The notes beneath the pieces are model-generated. The model saw only the letters and a list, made by a program, of their open reading frames with translations, had not been told where the DNA came from and did no database searches. Below, one piece after another: positions 43,046 to 54,400 of a stretch of 64,000 nt of DNA (within the stretch, counting starts at the first letter, position 1; each line of letters starts with the position of its first letter). Origin of the DNA: Argopecten irradians (Eukaryota > Mollusca > Bivalvia > Pectinida > Pectinidae); the NCBI RefSeq assembly GCF_041381155.1, contig NC_091142.1, forward strand, positions 25,736,963 to 25,800,962. The letters run 5' to 3'. The position numbers and the translations under genes were made by a program.

Positions 43046-45302
43046 ACACAGCAACCATTGTCTTCAGGATAGACAGTATGCTTTATATAATTCTGTTATT
43101 ACACGACCAGTTCATATACCACATGTGACGTTTCCATGACTTGTACTATGTGTTCATCTAACAAATGACCAGACAGTAAAAATATTAAAAATAGTTCGAA
43201 ATCGATCTAGCATTGATCTTTACTTTTCACTTCGAGGACTACTTGTACATTCTTAACACCATTGTAGTACTTCGTGGTCGTCTGTCGGATAAAGGTGACA
43301 GTGTGTAATTCACGCATACGCAATGTCCACTGGTAGTGTAACAATAGCAGTACATAAATTACACAAATCAAGTTTATAAAAATAAAAATAAATGAGTACA
43401 ATTTGCCTTTTAGTCGATGCAATTGACTATGAACCATTTGAAACCAGACTTTTTGTATCGCATATTAGTCACAATTTGTTGATTTTTTTTATAATGTGTT
43501 TGTAGTGATATTCGTCAATGTGGCGATACATAAGTAATCCATTGAATTACGTGTACGATAATGTGACATGGCTTTAATTTGCTGTCGTGGAGATGTACTC
43601 ATATAGCCTGCATAAAAGTTACCAAAACATTGGAAGGAGCTCAAACAGGCAATCTATACAATTCATATTATCATTCTCAATTCCTTTCATAATGGATATG
43701 ACAAGATCTTATTTGGGTGTTGGTGACCTTTTCGTCTCCTGAACGTCAGTTAAAAAACATTTTCACTATCTGGCGAGATCCGATGAAAACGAAATAGGAC
43801 AATGGGTTTTAATCATTTTTTTATGATTGGTTCAATAGAGAGTTTCCTTATGCATCTATCGACAGCTGTTTTGTTTTTATTGTACTTTTTAATATGAGCA
43901 ATATAAAGAGGAAACTACAACTCACTTTCGAATACAAATTAAAGTTAGTTACTTTTCAGCAATATCAATTCTGTTGATTTTTCCAATGTTTCATTTTCAA
44001 AATATCATTATTTTTGTGCACCACTTAGCTTTATGACATCATTTCCTTCTTTATTCTTACCAAAATGGCAACGAAAAAGTTTTGCTTGATAATAAAACAC
44101 GGTTTTATCAAAAAGTACATAAAAGTTATATCAATTTAAGAGCGGAAAGTGTAGACAATTTTCTTCATACCTACGGGTGTTACTGGCTGATTAGGGCAAT
44201 ACACTCGTGTTCCTGAGGCTGTATTGCATCTACCCATACAAAAAGCCTTGTGGTCAACGATGTCAACAAAATGTCTTTTCTTCAGTACAATTTTTAATTT
44301 TTTTCAAAACTTGACGGTTTTACTATAAAAGATGCAAACAACAGAATTTGTGTTGAAAATATCACATAATTTTTCATGCATAGAAAATTGACTTTCAGTC
44401 GTGGATTTCTTCGAATTATTTCAAATTGACGGTATATTACAGTGTATATTGCAATTAGAGGTATGAAAGAAAATACTCTTTCATAAATATGGATCATAAT
44501 CGTCAATAAATGAAATCAGGAAAATTCAAAGAAAAAAATAATACAGGGAAAAATGAGAATTAAGAATACTCATATCCCTAAAATGTTTATAAGTTTATTG
44601 TGACATACAAATGTAACTAAGAACGAACAATTTGTGATATTTTTATTTGTTTAAAAAATACAAATAATTATACATTGTAGATGTCAGACTTTATACATAA
44701 ATAGAAATTTAATTAAAATATAATGCAATGCAATGAACAATGCTTTGATAATTATACCTAGATAAATCCAGCTATAACACAAGTGGACTCATATATAAAA
44801 AAGTTTCTGTAATATTGGAGTATATATGTATAAAATATTCAACACCATCCCAGGTGGATGGTACAATGGTTAAAAAAGAAAAAAAGATAAATTCGGAACA
44901 TTTAGCATAAAAAAGCATGTTTCTATCAAATGTTGTTTTTTACCGATTCCAAAAGGAATTAAATATGGACAATAAAGTCATTTTTGCACGTCATGTGCAT
45001 CTGAATCCAATTTAAACGGCATGTTAATGGATGATCATGTTTCCGTTATTTAGCGTTAACAATTTGGGATAAATATAATTTTAAAATGAAATTCTTTATC
45101 ACAAAAATAATACCATTGATATAGTTGGTGATGTCTGGTCATGCAAATGAATATGTTGATTTCCAGGATTTATTTCCTATAATACAATAGAAATGTAAAA
45201 AGTAAACAAATAATTGCTACATGATTGTAAGATGGAAAATACATAATTATGAACTAAGCTGTTAAGGTTGCAATAATATAACATTTTTTTATAATTCAAT
45301 TT
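43046..45302. other. Gene-poor AT-rich stretch
   Basis: Short open frames only, none with a recognisable pattern. No repeat boundary found by eye. Confidence 0.5.
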
Positions 45303-45645
45303 TGCTTGTTACGAACATTTTCATTGGCTTAAAAATTTACTTTATCAGCCCATAAAGGAAAAAATGGCGTCGCCGTTTATAACGTTGCTTCTGATTGGCT
45401 AAGATGACGGCGTAATGATTTCATAGACAAAAGAGTCCCAAAATGATTTTTGAATATTGAAGAGATTATCTTTAGTAAATTGAATTATAAGGATTAATTT
45501 GAATATATTTTTTTATGTTATGGAGATATAACACGAAAATCTGAGTGTACTCTCATCATAAACCGCTTCGCGGTTTATTTAGAATACACTCAGATTTTTG
45601 TGTTATATCTCTATAACATACAAAATCTATTCAAGTTAATCCATA
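45303..45645. mobile_element. MITE family C, copy 2, with long terminal palindrome
   Basis: Inverse of 8633-8905 over CTTTATCAGCCCATAAAGG, GATGACGGCGTAATGATTTC and AAAAGAGTCCCAAAATG. The right part is a palindrome with ~60-bp arms (45491-45550 and 45585-45643; arm core AATCTGAGTGTA / TACACTCAGATT) and an inner hairpin AAACCGC-TTC-GCGGTTT. Confidence 0.88.
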
Positions 45646-46073
45646 AACAATATAATAATATCAAACAATAGGAATATCGTGTTAAAGGATGATTTTTGCA
45701 TTCTAAATTGTAACATATTAACTAATATGGTCAGTATTGATGTTGTCCTGCATCTAAAATAACAAAAATGCCAGGACCATAAATACGAAATGAGCTGACA
45801 TCTGTTTGATAGTGGGCAACCACGTGATAAAATGAAATGAAGTTAAAACAATCATATTGACAACGTAACTTTGTATCAGAAACCATCTTGTTTTTACGAT
45901 ATTATAGATGCTCATATATAAAACATGGTATATCAAAAGTAACCTATTTTGTAATCGTATATAGACTACAATCAAGATATATTTCAAAATCCTGCAATGA
46001 AGCAAGTAAAATATATCACAGACGGCTAAGGATTATATCAAAGGGAACTTCTCCACAACATTAACATTTATCT

Positions 46074-46423
46074 TTAAAGATGATCCACCGCCGACAGAGC
46101 ATAAACGATACCCATCATTTTACCAATAACTGATGTTTCATTGTGTATGTGTGCGTCTAATTAACACTAAAAAATGCATATACAATAATCTGCACAATCA
46201 GTACTCAATTCCATATAGAGTATAGTGCCGAGGATATTTTTAGGAACACAAGTAATAATTTTTAATATTTTTATCTTGAAGTAAAATAAGGAGTTAAAAT
46301 TTATCAATGATAGTAATGGTGTAAAGTAAGTAACTTCTGTAACTGAGGAAAGATATTTCGTCTGCTACAGTTTCGATAGGCTAGAGAAAAAATACCATTC
46401 GTCAGCGGTGGATCATCATTCAA
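46074..46423. mobile_element. MITE family A, copy 5 (diverged)
   Basis: Begins TTAAAGATGATCCACCGCCG and ends GTCAGCGGTGGATCATCATT. The A/T change (GATCCACC, GGTGGATC) is present in both ends, so the pair changed together. The outer right TTAA is lost. Confidence 0.85.
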
Positions 46424-46627
46424 TAAAAAGTCGAATCGGCATGGAATTATATCACTACTTAACAACCAATTCAGGGTTGAAAGTATGCAAATTATCACGT
46501 GATAGGATGTGAAAATTAACAATCAGAAACTTATCGCTAAGATCGCACGTGGTACTATCTACCTTGACGTCATTACAACTTCCGGATTAGTACACTGTTA
46601 CACGTCTTACAAACTGTATACAACGCG

Positions 46628-46880
46628 TATGTTGTTCTTCCCTCAGTCATCTAGTGCTTGCGTCAGAGAATAGTTTTACCTGACACCAAGATCTGTTGTT
46701 CTTCTCTCAGATAGCTAGTGCTTGCGTCAGAGAATAGTTTTACCCGATATCAAGATCAGTTGTCCTCCCTTGGACATCTAGTGCTTACGTCAGAGAATAG
46801 TTTTACCTGACATCAAGATCTGTTGTTCTTCCCTTCGACATTTAGTGCCTGCGTTAGAGTATAGCTTTGTCCGGCATCAA
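46628..46880. repeat. Minisatellite, 63-64 bp x 4
   Basis: Four units starting near 46629, 46693, 46757 and 46821, each with TGTTGTTCTTCCCT-like, CTAGTGCTTGCGTCAGAGA-like and ATAGTTTTACCTGACA-like blocks; the last is most diverged. Confidence 0.92.
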
Positions 46881-47454
46881 TATCGCTGTCGACACATCTT
46901 GTACTCGACATCAACCAAAAAGTTTTTGTTTCATCCTTATGTCCTTGCCGAACAAAAATTAAAACTTCCGAGACAAGTTGCATAAAATCTTATATGAAAT
47001 GAGTACAAATTTGCAGATCATATTACACTATAAATTCATGCAAAAATATTACACGGGCGAAATCACTGCAAATCAGGCGGATTATGTAATGAAATCTATT
47101 TCTTGTTTCAGCAGATTAAAATGCCCAATACTGTTAGCCTACTTATATTCGCTTGCGTTTAATTTTCGTGGGCATTAAGAAACCGCGGAACTGTTTCAAA
47201 TACAGCTAAAGTAGAACAGCAAAAACCGTCCTTAGGTATAAAAACGCGTTACTTCTATTCCATGAAATATTAAAAAAAGAAGAACAATTGATGTTGATAT
47301 TTGTCTTCTATTTTGCTAAATGGCTGTCACTACACAATTGTGATGTATATATTATTCTGGGTCAATGGAAATGTTCAAAGCAAAGTTTTGCTTGATACAG
47401 CAAAGACTTATATATACTAATCGTGCTTATTATAAATAATGTTTATGATGGCAT

Positions 47455-47927
47455 TAGGTTTCATTCAAAGTAAACTCTGTACACATAAGATTATCTATTG
47501 TTGAAGCATTTCTGTATGTATAATAGTGCAACTCTGTACACATAAGATTATCTATTTTTGTAGCTTTTCTGTATGTATAATAGTGCAACTCTGTACACAT
47601 AAGATTATCTATTGATGTAGCATTTCTTTATGTATAATTTTGCAAACAGTGAAAAAGTTTATAAAAGCAGGAATCAAATATAGCATACATAATGTTTCAT
47701 TCAAAGAAACTCCGTACACAGAAGCTGTAGTTACAGTCGTAGCATTTCCGCTAATATTTGAAAATGTTTATAGTGGCAGGATTCAAACACAGTGCTGTAT
47801 ATAACACCTTATGTTTCATTCAAAGTAAATTCCGTTCACATAAGGTATAGCTACAGTCGTAGCATTTCCGCTAATTGTGAAAAGTTAATGATGGCAGGAT
47901 TCAAATACAATATATCATATATTAGCT
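47455..47927 (-). repeat. Decayed tandem copies of the Tctex gene B 3' coding end
   Basis: On the - strand, segments ending at about 47880 and 47762, and a run of three at 47459-47640, match the last ~65 bp of the Tctex gene B coding sequence. The + strand signature is TTTCATTCAAAGTAAA, then CACATAAG, then GTAGCATTTC. In the full unit (about 118 bp) a spacer with GGCAGGATTCAAA follows. The unit at 47459 still reads YTYRNAS followed by a one-base deletion and frameshift; the intact gene has YTYRNAT. None of the copies is a usable coding end. Confidence 0.85.
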
Positions 47928-48458
47928 TCATTCAAAGTAAACACCATACACATAAGCTGTAGCTATTGTCGTAGCGTTTCTGTACGTGTAGGAGGCAAAG
48001 TTGTCTGTGCTTGGGTTCCAAACACACCTGCTAGCTACTTCTACTCCTTGGTTCTTGTTCTCCATAATCAGCACATTACACACGAATTTGTAGCGTGGAA
48101 AGCCAAGAGCTTTTACCCTCTGGTTTATAACATTAGACAGATCGGTTGTCAGATTTTTCACAAACATTGCACGATATTTAAAATCACGAAGTCGGGCTTC
48201 TAAGATATCTTTTATGACCTTCTCCACTTTTGATGGTACGAACTTGGCGCCATCTGCCGGCTCTAGTCTATATGTATTCTCATACTGAATGGCCGGCTTT
48301 GATACGGCGTTTTGTGCAGCCTTTCTCTTAGCCAATCGCTGCCATGCTCTTGTAGCTGCTACAAGTTTGAAAAAGTTCATTCCAGTTGGCTTCGGCGTGT
48401 TAACCGACTTCTGTGATTCACTGGTCGATGTGAGTCGAGGTCTCCTCTCTTCCCCATC
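47928..48458 (-). CDS. Tctex gene B last exon
   Basis: Acceptor TTTGTCGATTGTAG (- strand), then DGEERRPRLTSTSESQKS leading to MNFFKLVAATRAW. The Met at 48380 is internal; the frame is open from the acceptor on. 176 codons, then TGA. Confidence 0.93.
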   Translation of the reverse strand, partial: DGEERRPRLTSTSESQKSVNTPKPTGMNFFKLVAATRAWQRLAKRKAAQNAVSKPAIQYENTYRLEPADGAKFVPSKVEKVIKDILEARLRDFKYRAMFVKNLTTDLSNVINQRVKALGFPRYKFVCNVLIMENKNQGVEVASRCVWNPSTDNFASYTYRNATTIATAYVYGVYFE

Positions 48459-51400
48459 CTACAATCGACAAAGTTTAATGTAATACTTTATATAACATTA
48501 ATTCATATCTAAATTGAGTTCATATCCCATTTTTCGTGACCTTCAGCGAAGATCTTGGTCTTCAATTTCACCACCATCCGTTAGCATTAACAACCTGCTA
48601 GTCAATTATCATAACCTCCATATTGGTAAACTGAGCACACAATAGCACTATAAATATAGTAGTGAATAGACGGACTGACTTTAAAATCAACTTATAGATT
48701 TAGTTATTTATATGTAGTACACACTAGATGTGATATTCACCTGCTCGTTCTTTGCCGGTAAGGCATAACAAATATATATAATTGGAGGTTGAACTGAGAA
48801 TACTTCTACATGATCATGTTGGGTCTTGAACAAGGGCACCAATCGCAATGTGGAAAAACATTGCAACACGTTTTGTTTATTTTAGTATTGAAGCATGTGT
48901 TGTACCGATTCTGCGACAAACTGCAAAGTATAGCCAGCAAATAGGTTTGATATTATACATATATTGACCTGTTTTCAGGTAGATAGGGTCATTTATTAAC
49001 TCAATGAACTTTTGAAGGTTGATAAATATCAACTTATCTACATACAAGCAGGACGATATCTGTTTTCATTTTATGATATTTACATGACGTAAACCCTCAA
49101 GCTGTATGAATAACCTCTTGCTGATATTGAGTCTGCCAGAGCTTGAAGAAATCCAAAGAGAAAAATATGGTTGATAACATAATAATGAAATAATAAAAAA
49201 CCAGACGCTATTTCATACATTTTACTTACAGCCTGAACGATCCTTACGCATGCGCGGCGGTAGTTTACAAAATGTCGGTCGATTTTAGCCGAGAAATTGT
49301 GAACATTGGATTCAAATGCATGTATCTGATTAAATAATGGTGATAAAGTTAAAATCTCGACGTCTACAGCTAGAATAACATCCCCTACTAACATCCAGGT
49401 ATGTTTCAAAGCCGTGTTTGAACGGAATATTTTTTGACAAGACATAATCGATGGTCGGTCGTACCTGATTTGGTTTCCCACACCTTTATAGAGGGACCTT
49501 GCAATAGCGAAAAAGTCAGTCAGAAATGGCAAAAATATACATTATTTACAAGATGACCATATCATACAAAACTAAAGGTAGACAGTACTACATTCGGAAG
49601 AATATACCTAATCAATTAATAAAGCGATAGCCGCTTTGAGGTATCTTGCTAAGTTCTTTAAATCTTTTACATTTGTTACATTAAAGAGTACACATGTACC
49701 AAAACAGGCCATCCAGGATTTTTTCCTGACACAAGGGAGTGAGGTGGTATATAGCCGTGTACCAATCGAAACCCTCAGCAAGAAATAACACTACGTGCGG
49801 TAAAGTTCGTCATTGTACCAGCCTCGATGCAAAGTTAGTTCGTGATTTAACAATTAGCGAAGTACACACTCCCCGGCGATATATTATCATTGGATTTTAA
49901 ACAAATGATGACATACAATCTGATGTATGTGAATACTGACAATATGTTAATGAATCATAACGGACACATCACATTGTTTCTGATTACAGTGTTCGGTGGT
50001 TTTGTTTTTTAATTTGTATCGACTGGGTGTTTTTTAAATGAATAAAAATAATTTCAAAAATATGTTATTGTTATATTCTAATCTAATTTCCAGAAATTTT
50101 ACTGCAAAAACAACAATGTTATTTTTTCAGTATTATTATTTTGTTCATGAAAGGGACAATTCAGTCTGAGAACACAAAAGAAGTTGCACATATATCGGAA
50201 ACAAACCAGTTCTAAGATAAATTCGATTAGTTGGTTATACTGTGAAATGCCAGGGAGCCAACTGTGGTGAAATGCATGTGAATTGTTCAAACTTGCTTAC
50301 TGTCAGCCATTAAACATAATGGCCGGATGTCTTTTATGCCGAACCCTGGCCCTTACCAGCGTAGTAACGATTTTTTTGTCTAGAACTACTCAAATCGCTG
50401 TTACAGTAGTGTGTTTTATCATTCATCAACTCGTTACAGTAGTGTGTTTTATCATTCATCAACTCGTCAGTGGTTATATACAGTTTTGCATTTGTTTACT
50501 GTTCGGAAATTTTGCTCGGTTATGTGTACATTTGTACAGCGTACATGATGTACCTGCTTAATCGTATTGATCAACGATTTGGAATTTCAACAATATCAAT
50601 CAAAATACTTAACAAGGTCGTGAAGTTTGTCAATATTTCTTGTTATCTGTTTCATAAGAAATATAGAACAATACATTTATGTCATATTTCGTTTTGTGGT
50701 TATATAACAGACTCATTAAATTGTCCCTTTAAAAATTCTAGTAATTTACCTGTTTTTGATACAGATTTTCGCACAGAACATTGAACTGACCACACGTAAT
50801 GCTACGACACCGTTATTAACGATTATTGAACGCCCAATCGTAATAACCTAATTGACGACTTCCTTTCTCGACATATCATACTGTACAGTTAAGTTTCGCG
50901 GGTGTAAAATTTCGTGATTTGCTGTTTGGGGATTATTTTCGCGAATATTTTTCTTCATAGCCTATAAAAAGCATCACTCTTACAACAGGCTATACTACAT
51001 AATTTTGATTAATTTTGCGAGTTTTTAAATTTCGCGAATTTGGATCATTCCGCGAATTTAGCGAAATTAAAATCCTCGTGATTATAGGCAAGTTTACAGT
51101 AATGTATGATGTAGTCTTTGGAAGGGTCATTTTTAAGGACTTTAGAGTAAAACCAGGAATGGAATTATCTAGGTTGTAGATATAGGCATGTTGGTTGGTT
51201 GATGGAGCTTAATGTCATTTTTAGAACAGCTAACTTCATTTAAGGACGGCCGATTCTGTATGAAATGTCTCGCACGTGAATGTCTATATTTCGTGTGGCC
51301 GTGGTACTACTTGATGTCCAAAGTGAGGTGACGTCAATGGTGACGTTAGGAAGAAGGAAGTCAGAACATGCAGGAAAAGAGAGAAGAAAAGATCAAATCC

Positions 51401-54400
51401 CAAAATCGGTCGGTTTTCATGATAATATAATGGAGGCAGCAAGTCTATTTCTAACGCCTTTTCTGAAGGACATTTTAATAATGCTGTACAGGTGCCCACA
51501 TGCATGATCAAAAGAGACGACTAAATTTAGATACATTCTTAAGTTCTTTTTAGTATTATTACATTATCACGTAATACGGTAAAATTAGTTATTTTATGGT
51601 AAAATCGCAACAGTTGCCGCAATTTCCTTACTCATGCAGTATCTCGCCATTAGCATCGACATAGCATGCCCAAGGAAATCGTCATCAAACAAAAGAAAAA
51701 TAATCATAGAAGTACCTAATATTATTGTCAAAACATGACATGCTACCTATCAGTCTTACCCATCTTATTTACTCTGATATAATTCTTAGTAACCACAAAT
51801 CCACCAAGAGTGTTTCCCTGTCACATGTGGGTGTATCTAGCCGTGAAGCAATAGAAAGCTTTCACAAGACATAGCACCACGTGCGATAAAGTTCATAATG
51901 TTTTTGTGTGATTTAAACACTTAAAATAAACGCATTCCTCCACGAATCTATATTGGACTTAAGTATATAAAGACGTCCGTTGTTATGTATCTGAATACTG
52001 ACAAGGTGTTACCGCATCATCATGAATAAACAATCATCAATTAACCGACGCCTCGTGCTCACAAACACACGTTTACCTATTCAATGTCGTTGAAAATATC
52101 GAAGCATATAATAAAAATACAAAGTTACGTGCGGTACCCGGACGGTTTAGTAATTACAAAATAATAAATATTCTAATAATGACTAAACTTTGGTGTGAAA
52201 TCATTATTCCTACTAAAGTTTGATAGCTTCTCGTATATGTTTGAAGTGATACTGTAGGGAAAAACCAACTAAATGAAAAAATGACCTTCGAAATGGCCCC
52301 TGTGTAAACAAGATTGCGCCAAGGACAGAAATTTAACCTGGCCGCTGATTGGCTGGCTAATAATGAATTTCAAAAGTAAAATTATTTTCTGACAGGAAAT
52401 TATTCCTAGATAACCATAATATAAATTTGGAAATTCAGATTGAGATTGAGGTTCAAAATATCAATTTTTATAATGAATAGGTAAAAACATTAGAATTTCA
52501 GGATTTTTTAGTGGAAAATGCGCCTGATTTCAATATAGCTACCCTGGTTGGAGTTTGAGCTGAAGGACCCAAACTGTTTTTTCTATCTAGTGTTATATTA
52601 GAACCTAGACTCTGTTTATAGAATACAATTGCTAACTAATATTCCTTTGTTTTAATGATACATTACAAAACTTTAACAAACTTTAACACTGTGGTCTATG
52701 TAAAATTATTTAGTTGGTTGTTCTCTGTATATACTTCCTCTATTATACCGTTATACATGGTCAAATCATTCCCTCATTCAAGTTTCATGGCTAACTTCAG
52801 CGAAGACAGGTTCACATTTTATCCCTTTAATGATTTTATTGAAAACATATATTAATAAAACTTGTTGAAGTTAATATTACCTACCGTATTATTGGCATTG
52901 TCGATCTCACTGTCAATACAATCAGTCTTCGTATCTAAAATTCTGTGATGGAAATCAAGTAATATTGCCATCTTTCTAGTATTCGTTGACCAAGTTCCGG
53001 TGATACAAAATACAGCTCAACGCAAGGTTATGTATTTATCATAAACCATATAAATACGTACTAGAAATATAACAATATATCATGCTTCTCTCCGTGCCGG
53101 TACATATATGAAGCTAAAACTGCCAACATACCTCGGTGATAGGTACATTATTAGGTATTTAAAATTCTACATCTGCTTTAACAATACATTTGCAGAACTG
53201 ACGACATATCAAACGACGAAAGACGTATCAAGTGTGCTCCCATTGTTTACTATATTTAACATTAGGCATGCTTCACTTATTTACAGTTTACGACTTTGAT
53301 GGAGAACATTTCTATAAGGATATATAATGTTTTACATGGTCAATGATGTGTGACTAAATGCGTTCTGATCAGAACGATCACTACGTTTAGTCCCAGTACT
53401 AAAATTGTTTGTTTGTTTGTTTGATTAATTAAGGTCCTATTAACGGCTATGATCATGTAAGGACGGCCTCCCATGTATGTGGTGTGCTGTGTGTATGTTG
53501 TGCGAGGTGTATGTTTTGGGAGACTGCGGTATATTTATGTTGTGTCTTCTTGTATAGTGGAACTGTTGTCCTCTTAATAGCGCTATATCACTGAAGCATG
53601 CCACCGAAGACACCAAGCAACACACTCCGACCGTTTACATTAAACTGAAATTGTATTGTATAAGAGTAACTGTATTTTTTATTTTTTTGTTTGTGTTGTA
53701 TTTCTTTGATTGACAAGGATAGCGGATGACTATTTGATAGCTTACCTGGTCCAAAGGAGAGTTTATGCGATATCGCGGCGTCCGTCGTACGTCCGTCAAC
53801 AATCAACTTTTTATTGATAACTATTGGTCGAAATTTAACGACCTGTGACTGGTACCATCCCTATGAAATGGCAGTTTGGCTATGTTCAACGAATTTGTCT
53901 CTAAACATGAATAATCAATCAAGTCAGACTAGTATCATTCCTACGCTATGTAGTGGGATATATTTCAATTTTAAGATTTCTACAATTTATTTTTAAAATT
54001 ACGTATAAATAAACCAGAGTGATGCATGCTCTCTAAAACTCTTGTAACCATTGTTATATCTTCAGTAAAATAACTTACTAAGGATAAGTGTTGTTATCTA
54101 GTTCAAAGCTCACTTGCTCAACACTTAATTATCTTTACTATTCATATCAGCAAAGCCATAAATGTCGTGAAATTTGAACCAAAATTATCACCATTGAAGG
54201 TGACGGTAAAGGCGATTAGATGTATTTATTGAATTATTTCGAAAATGATACAACGAAAAAAATCAGAAAAAAACCATTTTAATTACGAGACGTTAAGCTA
54301 TAAATACGATTTGAATAGGTAGTAATAATCCCTTGATCATTTCTCGCCATTTGTGTTATAATCAGTCATATCTACAGTCGTATCTACAGACGAATATCAA

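Noticed and set aside
49080-49532. 150-codon open frame on the - strand
   Set aside because: No domain, composition like translated AT-rich DNA, no splice context; lies in an intron region of Tctex gene B with a short unrelated + strand frame opposite.
50283-50784. Two overlapping + strand open frames of 92 and 104 codons
   Set aside because: Cover a 33-bp duplication and AT-rich intron DNA; hydrophobic by base composition only.
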